Assembly (NCBI GenBank): GCA_036490795.1
Contig: DASXDG010000158.1
Span: 1-34,194 of the forward strand
DNA from: JAFARZ01 sp036490795
Lineage (GTDB): Bacteria > Actinomycetota > Actinomycetes > Streptosporangiales > Streptosporangiaceae
Length of the DNA stretch: 34,194 nucleotides
Direction: 5' to 3'
Under the pieces are notes generated by a model. The model did not search any database. It saw only the letters and a program-made list of their open reading frames with translations, and had not been told where the DNA came from. How positions within the stretch are numbered: the stretch's first letter is position 1; each line of letters begins with the position of its first letter. The position numbers and the translations under genes are program-made. Positions 7,354 through 14,827 of this stretch are shown piece after piece.

Positions 7354-8382
7354 ATGACGAGTCCCACCCCGGCTCCCGTCCCGGCTCCCGTCCCGGCTCC
7401 CGTCCCGGCTCCCATCCTGGTCGATTGCGCGATTGACATCGCTCCAGCGGGTCAATTGCGCAATCAACCCGGCTGGGTTGCCGGCCGGCAGCCCGGCAAT
7501 CAATCCAGCCGGCAGCCCAGCCGGGCTAACGCCCTGGGGGCCGTCTGCGGGGCCGTCGCGATGACCTGCGTGGGCGGCAGTGTCGCGGTCTCCGGCGTGC
7601 TCGCGAACGCGCCGTTCTACACGGCGGAGGCGGCCCGCTACGCGGTGGCCTGCGTGATCCTGGCCGGGCTGGCCAGGCTGACCGGTCGCCGGCTGAGCCT
7701 GCCGCGCGGCACGGACTGGCTGTGGCTGTGCGGGGTCGCCGTGACCGGTCTGGTGATCTTCAACGTCGCGCTGGTCGAAGGATCGCGGCACGCCGAACCC
7801 GCCGTGCTCGGCGTCGCGGTGGCGTGCGTGCCACCGCTGCTGGCGGTGGCGGGACCGCTGCTCGAGGGCACCCGGCCCCGCCCGTCGGCCGTGGCGAGCG
7901 CGCTGGTCGTCACCAGCGGGGCGGTCCTGGTCCAGGGCGTCGGGCGTACCGACGGGATAGGCCTGGGCTGGGCGGCGGTCGTGTTCGCCTGCGAGGCCTC
8001 GTTTACCTTGCTCGCGATCCCGGTGCTGGGCCGGCACGGGCCGTGGGGAGTGTCCGCGCACACCACGTGGCTGGCGGCGATCATGTTCGCGATCCTCGGC
8101 GCGGTGCACGAGGGTCCTGGCGCGCTCGCACACCTGACCGGGCACGACTGGGCCGCGACCGTTTACCTCGCCGTCGTCGTCACCGCTGTCGCGTTCGTGC
8201 TGTGGTATTCCTGCGTAGAGCGCCTCGGCGCGGGCCGGGCCGGCCTGCTGGCGGGGGTGGCGCCGATCGCCGCCGCGGTGAGCGGGGTCGTGCTCGGCCA
8301 TCCGGCGCCGCGGCCGCTGGTCTGGGCGGGCATCGCCGTCGTCATGGCGGGTCTTGCGGTCGGCTTGCGAGAGAAGGGGTAA
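7354..8382 (+). CDS. EamA/DMT-family transporter
   Basis: 342 residues. Hydrophobic helices from about residue 65 to the end form two EamA repeats of about five spans each (GAVCGAVAMTCVGGSVAVSGVL ... WLWLCGVAVTGLVIFNVALVEGSR, then SALVVTSGAVLVQG ... GLLAGVAPIAAAVSGVVLGH). This is the drug/metabolite transporter superfamily, usually metabolite export. The first 62 residues are not family-like: a PAPV tandem repeat followed by a stretch rich in Gln and Ser encoded by inverted repeats. A start near residue 55-70 is possible, but the leaderless promoter placement supports ATG 7354. It is divergent from and probably controlled by the MocR regulator. Confidence 0.88.
   Translation: MTSPTPAPVPAPVPAPVPAPILVDCAIDIAPAGQLRNQPGWVAGRQPGNQSSRQPSRANALGAVCGAVAMTCVGGSVAVSGVLANAPFYTAEAARYAVACVILAGLARLTGRRLSLPRGTDWLWLCGVAVTGLVIFNVALVEGSRHAEPAVLGVAVACVPPLLAVAGPLLEGTRPRPSAVASALVVTSGAVLVQGVGRTDGIGLGWAAVVFACEASFTLLAIPVLGRHGPWGVSAHTTWLAAIMFAILGAVHEGPGALAHLTGHDWAATVYLAVVVTAVAFVLWYSCVERLGAGRAGLLAGVAPIAAAVSGVVLGHPAPRPLVWAGIAVVMAGLAVGLREKG
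7371..7418. repeat. 12-bp tandem repeat at the EamA N-terminus (4 units)
   Basis: Four units of GGCTCCCGTCCC (the last with two changes) encoding Pro-Ala-Pro-Val repeats ahead of the first membrane helix. It keeps the frame. Confidence 0.8.
7423..7465. repeat. Inverted repeat within the EamA N-terminal extension
   Basis: Fifteen-base arms GATTGCGCGATTGAC and GTCAATTGCGCAATC (one mismatch) with a 13-nt loop, inside the predicted coding region about 70 nt from the start. It could form an mRNA hairpin near the translation start. Confidence 0.6.
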
Positions 8383-8387
8383 GCAGC

Positions 8388-9083
8388 GTGTACTTCCAGC
8401 ACTCCACCCAGATCTGGCGCGATTTCCCCGCGCTCGTGCCTATCGCCCTGTACGCCGAGGGGATCGTTCCCGAGGTCAGTGTCGCCGATGCCGTGGCCAG
8501 GTACTCGGCGGCGGCGCGGAGCGGCCCGCAGGAAAGCGAGCTTCCGCAGATCCAGGCCTGGCGGCGCGCCTTCGCCAGCATGGGATTGAAGCCGACGCAG
8601 TACCGCTGCGCCTCCGAGGCGCTGCTGCGCCGCTTCCGCAAGGAGGGCGCGCTGCCGTCGCTGCATCCGCTGGTCGACCTGTGCAACGCGATCTCGCTCG
8701 CGTCCGCGGTGCCGATCGCGGCGCTGGACGTGGCGGCGATCAGCGGTGATCTTGAGGTGCGTTACGCGATCGGTGACGAGAAGTACCTGACGTTCGGCGG
8801 TGACGTGGAACAGCCGTCGCCCGGTGAGGTGATCTTCGCCGACGGACACGGCAATGCGCACGCCCGCCGGTGGACCAACCGGCAGAGCGGCCTGTCCGCC
8901 GTCCGCGACTCGACGTCCACGGTGCTGATCGTCGCCGAGGCCCTGCACGCGACGGCCGCCGAGGACATGCCCGCGCTGCTCACGACGCTCACCAGCGAGA
9001 TCTCCGCGGCCTGGCGTATCGTCCCGGCTGGCGCGGTCCTGTCCTGCGTCAGCCCTGGTTTCCGGGCGGGAGCGCAGACCTGA
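8388..9083 (+). CDS. B3/B4 tRNA-binding domain protein
   Basis: 231 residues from a GTG with GAAGGGG upstream, 5 bp after the EamA stop, so probably the same transcript. The whole protein corresponds to the stand-alone B3/4 domain of phenylalanyl-tRNA synthetase beta chains (LPQIQAWRRAFASMGLKPTQYRCASEALLRR ... LHPLVDLCNAISLASAVPIAALD ... GEVIFADGHGNAHARRWTNRQS). Such free-standing proteins are common in bacteria and may edit mischarged tRNA or bind amino-acid-like ligands; function not established. No synthetase catalytic domain is present. Confidence 0.88.
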   Translation: MYFQHSTQIWRDFPALVPIALYAEGIVPEVSVADAVARYSAAARSGPQESELPQIQAWRRAFASMGLKPTQYRCASEALLRRFRKEGALPSLHPLVDLCNAISLASAVPIAALDVAAISGDLEVRYAIGDEKYLTFGGDVEQPSPGEVIFADGHGNAHARRWTNRQSGLSAVRDSTSTVLIVAEALHATAAEDMPALLTTLTSEISAAWRIVPAGAVLSCVSPGFRAGAQT

Positions 9084-9130
9084 GCGCGTCGGCGTCATCC
9101 ATCCAATTTAACTCGTTATATCCCGGAAAG

Positions 9131-9187
9131 GCGCGAGATGGCCGACCGGCCTGGGGGTGGCGCCACGCCTGCCAGGCCATCTCGCGC
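9131..9187. terminator. Long hairpin after the B3/4 gene
   Basis: Perfect 13-bp arms GCGCGAGATGGCC / GGCCATCTCGCGC around a GC-rich loop that can pair further (GGCCTGG with CCAGGCC-like bases). It starts 47 nt after the stop at 9083. No T-run follows, but the next ~100 bases (9190-9290) are markedly AT-richer than the rest of the window. Probably a terminator, inferred from position. Confidence 0.55.
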
Positions 9188-9292
9188 GGCTCAAGAGATT
9201 CCCTTGTAGTCCTTATCTTAGCACATAATCGAATATCTTCACGATCGACGAGGCCAGACCTATCGAACAATTTAGAACTACGCGCAGCCGGT

Positions 9293-9339
9293 AGTGGTCT
9301 TAGCGCTGGTTCAGGCTTGAAGCGTTAACGGCCACCACT
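9293..9339 (+). promoter_or_regulatory. Hairpin just upstream of the kinase operon
   Basis: AGTGGT / ACCACT outer arms and TTAGCGCT / AGCGTTAA inner arms (one G-U pair) with a 13-nt loop, ending 26 nt before the GTG at 9366. Could be a leader hairpin or terminator affecting read-through from upstream. The gap 9084-9365 otherwise holds no recognisable gene. Confidence 0.35.
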
Positions 9340-9365
9340 CCGCGGTCCTGCCGCATACTGGTCCC

Positions 9366-10562
9366 GTGGAGCCGGTAGCTGATCGCGTCCGGGGGCAGAT
9401 CCATCTCATAGCGGGCCGCGGCGGGCAGGCGCGCCGCCCGCCGCTAGCGGGTCCGTCCGACCAGGCCCTGGACCGGCTGGCCGGCCGGTATGCGATCGCG
9501 CTGCGTCTGGGCGGCGCGGTCTTGTTCACCGCGGTAGCCGCGCTGGCCGCGACACAGCAGATCTCCGGCTGGTGGCTGGTGATGCCGCTGACCGCGCTGT
9601 GCTTGTGGTCGGCCTTCTTCGCCTGGTGGGTCTGGCGGTTCGAGCTGACGGCGACGGTGGCACTGGCCGACGCCGTGGTTATCTCGGCGCTGGCGCTTGT
9701 GCAGCAGCACCTGGTCCCCGCCGTGCTGATCAGCGACAAGACGACCTGGATGCTCCCGCTGGCCTGCACGTCGGTGTACATCCTGCAGATCGCGCTGCGG
9801 CCCCGGTTCGGTGTGCCCGCGGCCGCGATCGTGGTCATCGCCTACGGGCTCGGCACTGGCCACCTAGCCGAAGGGTGGTTGCTGGTGGTGGAGACGATCG
9901 TGGCCGCCGGCCTGGTGGCGGTGATCCGCGGCGGTGCCCGGCAAGCGGACGCGATAGTCGCTGCTGGCCTGGAGGCCGAGCGGCAGATCCGGGCCGAGGA
10001 GGCGCGACGTGCCGACGAGCGAGAGCAGCACCGCCAGCTGCACGATACGGCCTTGTCGACCCTGACCATGGTCGCGGCCGGGGCCTTCGCGGAACCGTCC
10101 CCGGCCCTGATCGCGCAGGCGGCACGGGACCTGGGCGTGCTGCAAGGGCTCGAGGGTGTCCCGGCGGTGGCGGGTGAGCTGGCGCCGCTGACTGACCTGA
10201 GTCCGAAGCTGGAGCGGGCCGCGGCCAGCACCGATGACCTGGCCGTGCGGCTGACGCTCGCCCCGGCTACGCTGCCGTCTCCCGTCGCGGATCAGCTCGT
10301 CGCCTGCGTCGGCGAGGCGCTGCGCAACGTCGAGCGGCACGCCGGAACCGGCCGCGCCGAGGTGACCGTCGCCGGTGGTGCGGGCTGGGCGGTCATCAAG
10401 GTCACTGACCGCGGTCGCGGGTTCGACCCAGCAGCCACCCCGCGGTCTCGCCGCGGCATCCGCGAGTCGATCACCGGGCGGATGGTGGCGGTAGGTGGCC
10501 GAGCCGCGATCGCCAGCCGTCCCGGCGCGGGCACGATCGTCACCGTGAGCTGGCCGGCATGA
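9366..10562 (+). CDS. Sensor histidine kinase (NarL-like)
   Basis: 398 residues. Five or so hydrophobic segments between about 40 and 185 form the membrane sensor region, followed by a charged linker (AEEARRADEREQHRQ). The phosphoacceptor motif is HRQLHDTALSTLTM. The ATPase domain has the N-box VGEALRNVERHAG and G-box TDRGRGFDP, then RRGIRESITGRM. All catalytic elements seem intact. It overlaps the next gene by 4 bp (ATGA) and is the active kinase of a three-gene set with a degenerate kinase and a response regulator. Signal unknown. GTG start; no strong ribosome site. Confidence 0.9.
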   Translation: MEPVADRVRGQIHLIAGRGGQARRPPLAGPSDQALDRLAGRYAIALRLGGAVLFTAVAALAATQQISGWWLVMPLTALCLWSAFFAWWVWRFELTATVALADAVVISALALVQQHLVPAVLISDKTTWMLPLACTSVYILQIALRPRFGVPAAAIVVIAYGLGTGHLAEGWLLVVETIVAAGLVAVIRGGARQADAIVAAGLEAERQIRAEEARRADEREQHRQLHDTALSTLTMVAAGAFAEPSPALIAQAARDLGVLQGLEGVPAVAGELAPLTDLSPKLERAAASTDDLAVRLTLAPATLPSPVADQLVACVGEALRNVERHAGTGRAEVTVAGGAGWAVIKVTDRGRGFDPAATPRSRRGIRESITGRMVAVGGRAAIASRPGAGTIVTVSWPA

Positions 10563-11710
10563 CCGCCGTCAAGCCGGCTGAGCGGCCGGCCGCTCAGCCG
10601 GCCGTACAGCAGACTGTGCCGCCGACGACGATGATGTCCGGCCGCTATCAGCGTGCGTTCACCATCGCTGTGATCTTCCTGGTCGCTGGCTGGCATCTCG
10701 CCGGAGCGGGCGGGCAATTGCTGCAGAACCGGCCGGACTACGGTTCGTTCGCCTTCCAGGGCCTGATGTGGCTGGTCATGGCGCTGGCGATCACCGCCGG
10801 GTCGGTTCTGGTGCTGCGCGGGGCGCCTGGCTGGCTCCCCGCCTGGGCGGTGGCCGTGACCGCGCTGGCCGCCAGCACGGCGGCGGCGGTGGCCTGCCCG
10901 GCTGGCCAGATGCTGGCGGTCAACTGGGCGTGGGGGAGTGCTGGCTGGACCGGCGTGCTCGTACTGCTCCGCCGCCGGTTCCGCGAGCTTGCCTGGTTCC
11001 TGGCCGCCGAGGCCCTGGCCACCTTCGGTGTGCAGGTGCGGGACGGGCTGAACCGCACCGAGCTGGCCGGGTTCCTCGCCGTGCTTGCCTGGTCGACCGG
11101 CGCCCAGGTGGCCATCGCCGCCGGGGTCAGGGCGCTGGATGCCGCCGCCGGCCAGGCTGCCGTGGCGGCACGGAATGAGCACGCCGCGCGTGAGCGGGCC
11201 GCCATCGTGGAGGTCATCCGGGCCGCCCGGCACGCTCGCTGGCTGGCGCTCCAGGAAAGCGCCGTTCCGCTGCTCGCCGAACTGGCGGCCGGGACCGCTG
11301 ACCCCGGCGACCCCCAGGTGCGCGTGAGGTGCGCGGTCCAGGCGGCCCGGCTGCGCCGGCTGCTGGCCGAGGGCGACGAGGTTCCCGGATCGCTGGTGCA
11401 CGAACTGCACGCGAGCGCCGACATGGCCGAGCGGCGCGGGGTTGCCGTCGAGATCGAGACGGCCGGGGCGCTGCCGCAGATGCCCGGCCCGGCCCGGCGG
11501 GTGATCACCGACGCTGCCATCGCGATCCTCACTGCCGCCGGCAGCCGGGCGCGCATCACCTTGACGGCGCTGGCCGCCGGAATAGCCGTCAGCTTCGTCG
11601 CCGATACCGGGGCGGTCGTCCGGCTGCCGGCGATAGGCGAGGGAGTCGTCATTCAGCAGCAGCAAGACGGCGACATGCTATGGGCGGAGGCGCGATGGAG
11701 CAGCCTGTGA
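10559..11710 (+). CDS. Degenerate histidine-kinase-like membrane protein
   Basis: 383 residues. N-terminal disordered Pro/Ala/Gln stretch, then about four to five hydrophobic helices (about 32-190), a coiled linker (AVAARNEHAARERAAIVEVIRAARHAR) and a C-terminal domain resembling a HATPase fold. Where NarL-type kinases have an LHD phosphoacceptor this protein has RHARW without the Asp, and the N-box position reads TDAAIAILTAAG without the conserved Asn. Only the VADTGAV Asp-X-Gly remains of the G-box. It therefore looks like a pseudokinase or sensor partner of the preceding kinase. It overlaps neighbours by 4 bp upstream and 16 bp downstream. Family call is by layout and weak motif similarity. 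Confidence 0.75.
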   Translation: MTAVKPAERPAAQPAVQQTVPPTTMMSGRYQRAFTIAVIFLVAGWHLAGAGGQLLQNRPDYGSFAFQGLMWLVMALAITAGSVLVLRGAPGWLPAWAVAVTALAASTAAAVACPAGQMLAVNWAWGSAGWTGVLVLLRRRFRELAWFLAAEALATFGVQVRDGLNRTELAGFLAVLAWSTGAQVAIAAGVRALDAAAGQAAVAARNEHAARERAAIVEVIRAARHARWLALQESAVPLLAELAAGTADPGDPQVRVRCAVQAARLRRLLAEGDEVPGSLVHELHASADMAERRGVAVEIETAGALPQMPGPARRVITDAAIAILTAAGSRARITLTALAAGIAVSFVADTGAVVRLPAIGEGVVIQQQQDGDMLWAEARWSSL

Positions 11711-12402
11711 CGGTGGCGATCGTTGAAGACCATCCGGTCGTCACCGAGGGAGTGGCGTCCTGGATCCGGTCCGACCCCGGCCAGCGGGTGCGGCTGGTGC
11801 AGACGGCGCACGACCTGACCGGGCTCCATGCCGTGCCGTTGGCCCAAGTGGTCATCCTGGACCTGGAGCTGTCCGGCGAGCTGGTCACCATGCAGATCCC
11901 CGGGCTGGTGGCTGACGGATACCGGGTGGTGGCCTTCTCCGCGCACAGCGATCCGGTGATCGTGATGGAGACGCTGGACAACGGCGCGTACGCCTACGTA
12001 TCCAAGGAGGAGGGCCGCGATCATCTGGTCGAGGCCGTGCTGGCAGCTGCCGCCGATCGTCCGTACATGACCCGGTCGCAGGCCAGGGCGATGCTCGCCG
12101 ACCAGCGGCCAGCCCGGCCGGCGCTGTCGGAGCAGGAGCAGCAGGCGCTGCTGCTGTGGTTCCAGGGCATGTCGAAGGCATCGGTCGGGCGCCGCATGTC
12201 GATCAGCGAGAACACGGTCCGGCAGTACATCAGCCGTGCGCGCGCCAAATACGCGGCCACCGGACGGAGTGCGCAGAGCAAGGACGCGCTGCTCGCCCGC
12301 GCGATCGAGGACGGCGTGATCACACCGGGTGAGATCACGCCGTACCAGTCATTCGCCCGCGCCGCGGCCGATCCACCCAACGAGAGTGCTCCGGGCCGAT
12401 GA
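11695..12402 (+). CDS. Response regulator with LuxR-type helix-turn-helix
   Basis: 235 residues. Receiver domain: VAIVEDHPVVTEGV with the acidic pair, phosphoacceptor Asp in VVILDLELSG, Ser in VVAFSAHSD and Lys in AYVSKEEGRD. The C-terminal HTH is LSEQEQQALLLWFQGMSKASVGRRMSISENTVRQYISRARAKY. It starts inside the 3' end of the pseudokinase gene. The tail after about residue 205 is Pro/Ala-rich. It is the output of the preceding kinase pair. Confidence 0.9.
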   Translation: MEQPVTVAIVEDHPVVTEGVASWIRSDPGQRVRLVQTAHDLTGLHAVPLAQVVILDLELSGELVTMQIPGLVADGYRVVAFSAHSDPVIVMETLDNGAYAYVSKEEGRDHLVEAVLAAAADRPYMTRSQARAMLADQRPARPALSEQEQQALLLWFQGMSKASVGRRMSISENTVRQYISRARAKYAATGRSAQSKDALLARAIEDGVITPGEITPYQSFARAAADPPNESAPGR

Positions 12403-12485
12403 AGTGGCTCAGAACACCCAGGCCCCCCCAGGAGCTCCCCAAGGCGGATCGGCTGCGGCGCGGCGCCCGGCCGTTTGAGGGATAG
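12399..12485 (+). CDS. Possible 28-residue coupled small ORF
   Basis: ATG overlaps the response-regulator stop (ATGA), giving MKWLRTPRPPQELPKADRL-type basic, proline-rich product of 28 residues ending at TAG 12483-12485. No family recognised. The ATGA overlap matches every other junction in this operon, which is the only support; could be chance. Confidence 0.25.
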   Translation: MKWLRTPRPPQELPKADRLRRGARPFEG

Positions 12486-12486
12486 C

Positions 12487-12572
12487 CGGGCGTCACGGCG
12501 ACATCAGATTTCAAGCTGGTGCATAGTCAGCATCTCCGATCGAGGCCGGCAATGTCATGACGCCCGATCGGG
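12487..12572. other. Intergenic inverted repeats between convergent genes
   Basis: CGGGCGTCA (12487-12495) and TGACGCCCG (12558-12566) form a 9-bp inverted repeat around 62 nt, and CCCGATCGGG (12563-12572) is a 10-bp palindrome. They lie between the convergent response regulator and the sucrase/ferredoxin-like gene and may end transcription from both sides. No gene is seen in 12486-12600. Confidence 0.35.
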
Positions 12573-12600
12573 TGACACGACGCCGTCCTGACCGCATGCG

Positions 12601-13413
12601 TCACGATTCGAGCGAGCTCAGCGGCAGCGATCCCGCCTCCGCCAGCCGCGCGTACTCCTTCTCCTGGACCTCACGGGGCTGGCCGGCCCGCCCGCGGTAA
12701 CGGTCGGCGAGGACGGTGCCGGCGGCGTACGCCGTCACCGCCGTCGTGGCCTGGGCAAGACCCACCGGCCCGTAGTAGAGGCCGTGCGGGAGGATCACCA
12801 GGTTGCCGGCGTACCGGTGGCCACCCACGTGCGTGGTCTCCCAGACCTGGGCCGGATACGCAGCGGACAGCGACTGCGCCAGCGGCACCCCGAACCGCGC
12901 GCAGCACACGTCACGGCGCCCGTGCACGCAGACGAGAAACACCGGTTCATCCACGGCCACACCAAAACCGAACCCGGACCCGGACCCGGAGGCAAGCGCC
13001 GCCAGGTCGACATCGACGTCAGCGCCGGGCGCCACCACGCCACGCCGCAGCCATGGCCGCTCACCCGCGGTCCGGCCCGCGAAAACGGTGCGCGGGTCGC
13101 CCGCGAGCAGCGGCGTTCGCCGTCCTGGCCTGCGGATCAGCTGCACCCGGATGCCGAGCGCATCGGCGTCCGCAACCAGCGCGCCGAGCCCGCCCGGCTG
13201 CTCGGCCTCGGTCGGCTCCGCGGGCCACGGTCCCGGGTGCTCGATCAGCAGCCACGCGCGCGATGCCTCCGGTGCCGTCGCCATCGAGGGCGCGGTGCCG
13301 TCGTGGCATGCCGCGCCGTGCTCGCAAGCGCCGTGCTCGCTGGCGCCACGCTCGCTGACGCCACGCTCGCTGACGCCACGCTCGCTGGCGCCACGCTCAC
13401 TGGCGATCGTCAA
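12601..13413 (-). CDS. Sucrase/ferredoxin-like (thioredoxin-fold) protein
   Basis: 270 residues. The core from about residue 30 matches the Suc/Fer-like family: an N-terminal Cys region (ACEHGAACHDGTAP), SRAWLLIEHPGPWP, the Cys motif VCVHGRRDVCCARFG and HVGGHRYAGNLVILPHGLYYG. Family members have a thioredoxin-like fold and are thought to bind a [2Fe-2S] cluster; reaction unknown. The first 30 residues are an ASERG tandem expansion. The start is the TTG at 13413, with GGGAG ten bases upstream; the true start is uncertain because the repeat obscures it. It lies downstream of the siderophore operon, separated by a 56-bp palindrome. Confidence 0.82.
   Translation of the reverse strand: MTIASERGASERGVSERGVSERGASEHGACEHGAACHDGTAPSMATAPEASRAWLLIEHPGPWPAEPTEAEQPGGLGALVADADALGIRVQLIRRPGRRTPLLAGDPRTVFAGRTAGERPWLRRGVVAPGADVDVDLAALASGSGSGFGFGVAVDEPVFLVCVHGRRDVCCARFGVPLAQSLSAAYPAQVWETTHVGGHRYAGNLVILPHGLYYGPVGLAQATTAVTAYAAGTVLADRYRGRAGQPREVQEKEYARLAEAGSLPLSSLES
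13320..13409. repeat. 15-bp tandem repeat in the sucrase/ferredoxin-like gene (6 units)
   Basis: Six units of GCTCGCTGRCGCCAC (outer units diverged), in frame, encoding A/V-S-E-R/H-G pentapeptides at the N-terminus of the minus-strand protein. The central units are almost identical, so the expansion is recent. Confidence 0.9.
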
Positions 13414-13558
13414 GGTTCATCAACTCCCGTTCGAAAGGGTAACTGTTCAGGTGGGTTTCCCGGACCCGGGACGCTCGCTGTGCCGACTAGCCGGGCGGGA
13501 CGCGAGTGGTTCTTGATGCGCCAGCAGGGTGTATGCGGGTAGCGCGGTAACCCGTATC

Positions 13559-13614
13559 TCATGATCACGAATGGTTTTACGTGCTATAGCACGTAAAACC
13601 ATTCGTGATCATGA
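13559..13614. terminator. 56-bp perfect palindrome downstream of the siderophore operon
   Basis: Arms of 28 bases with no spacer, centred between 13586 and 13587 on GCTATAGC; outer ends TCATGATCACGA / TCGTGATCATGA. It is far less GC-rich than its surroundings. It begins 38 nt beyond the decarboxylase stop codon (13652) on the minus strand, so the RNA would fold into one very long stem near the operon's 3' end, consistent with a terminator or mRNA-stabilising structure. There is no T-run after it. Other readings, such as an operator for the next gene or a mobile-element scar, are possible. Confidence 0.5.
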
Positions 13615-13651
13615 ACTGACTACTCGAAAGGATACAAAACGGCATTGACGG

Positions 13652-14827
13652 TCATAGATAGTGAAAGCTTGGCTGGGGGTGCATGAGGAATGAGTGGTGC
13701 GAGATGTTCCATGCATAGGCCCCCGCCATGCCGAACGCCACAAGGTCGCCTGCCCGCAGCCCAGGCACCTGCACTCGCGACGCGAGGACATCCTTGGGTG
13801 TACACAACTGGCCGCAGACAGTAACCGAACCCGGTCCGCTACCCGGCCGCTCCCAGGCGTGTGCCCAGTCAGGCACGTCGATGATCGAGAACGGCTGGTC
13901 GTGCCCCTTGGCGGCTGGCGTGCGCAGGTGATGGGTTCCGCCCGCGATCACCGCGAATGCCTCCCCGTGGCTGCCCTTCACGTCGAGGACGCGGGACAGG
14001 TACCAGCCGCAGTACGCGGAGACCGCGCGGCCAGGCTCGATCCGCAGCGTCTCGCCCGGTGCGAGCAGCGCCGCGAGCCCTCGCCCGTAACCGGCCCAGT
14101 CGAACACCGAATCAGGTCGCCGGTAGTCGACCGCCATCCCGCCGCCGAGGTTGAACTCGGGATCACGGACCCCGCGAGCCGAGCACCAGTCCCGGCCGAA
14201 GGCGAGCAGCCGGCCTGCCGAGGCGAGCAGGTCATCAGCGTCGAGCCCGCTCGCCACGTGGGCGTGCAGTCCGCGCAACCGCACCGAGCCGTACGAGGAC
14301 AGCACGTCCGCGCACGCGTCGAGCAGCGCCGCGTCCATGCCGAACGGGCTCGGCTTGCCGCCCATCACCAGCGCTGCCCCCTCAGCGGACCCAGCAGGGT
14401 TGACCCGGAGCAGCACCCGCGCCGTGCGTCCGGCCGCACCCGCCGCCTCGGCCAGCATGCGCAGCTCGTGCGGGCTCTCCACATGGAACCGGTGTATACC
14501 AGCCTGAACGCCGGAAGCCAGCTCGGCGAAGGTCTTTCCCGGGCCGCCGAACGCGATCTTTCCGGCGGGAACGCTCGCCACGGTATGGGTGAGTTCCCCG
14601 CCGGACGAGACCTCGAGCCCGTCCGCGTGCCCGGCCACCGTACGCAGCACGCGAGCGTCCGGGTTGGCCTTCACCGCGTAGTAGAACTCGACCGCGCGGG
14701 GGAGCGCGTCCCTTATCGCCGCCGCGTGCGCGGCGAGCGCACCGAGGTCGTACGCGTACGCCGGCAACCCGTCAGAAGCATCCAGCTCAACGGCGAGGTC
14801 GCGGACCCGATCGGGGACCAGCATCAC
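13652..14827 (-). CDS. PLP-dependent (fold type III) decarboxylase of the siderophore operon
   Basis: 391 residues of the ornithine/diaminopimelate decarboxylase-like family. PLP Lys in EFYYAVKANPDA (about residue 53), substrate/PLP loops LEVSSGGEL and LHAHVASGLD, the glycine loop FNLGGGMAVDY, EPGRAVSAYCGWYL, and the C-terminal catalytic Cys region VCGQLCTPKDVL and MAGAYAWNISHHSFLMHPQP. Close in design to the decarboxylases of NIS clusters (PvsE, AcsE, SbnH types), which remove a carboxylate from a citryl-amino-acid or amino-acid intermediate. GTG 14827 overlaps the upstream stop; ATG 14824 is an alternative. Last gene of a four-gene coupled operon. Substrate is inferred only. Confidence 0.92.
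   Translation of the reverse strand: MMLVPDRVRDLAVELDASDGLPAYAYDLGALAAHAAAIRDALPRAVEFYYAVKANPDARVLRTVAGHADGLEVSSGGELTHTVASVPAGKIAFGGPGKTFAELASGVQAGIHRFHVESPHELRMLAEAAGAAGRTARVLLRVNPAGSAEGAALVMGGKPSPFGMDAALLDACADVLSSYGSVRLRGLHAHVASGLDADDLLASAGRLLAFGRDWCSARGVRDPEFNLGGGMAVDYRRPDSVFDWAGYGRGLAALLAPGETLRIEPGRAVSAYCGWYLSRVLDVKGSHGEAFAVIAGGTHHLRTPAAKGHDQPFSIIDVPDWAHAWERPGSGPGSVTVCGQLCTPKDVLASRVQVPGLRAGDLVAFGMAGAYAWNISHHSFLMHPQPSFHYL

Noticed and set aside
12784..13542. Long plus-strand frames opposite the sucrase/ferredoxin-like gene
   Set aside because: No domain resemblance, Arg/Pro/Ala-rich composition typical of antisense frames in high-GC DNA.
13559..13614. Telomere-resolution site of a linear replicon
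   Set aside because: The perfect palindrome resembles such sites in size only; no protelomerase gene or plasmid context is present.
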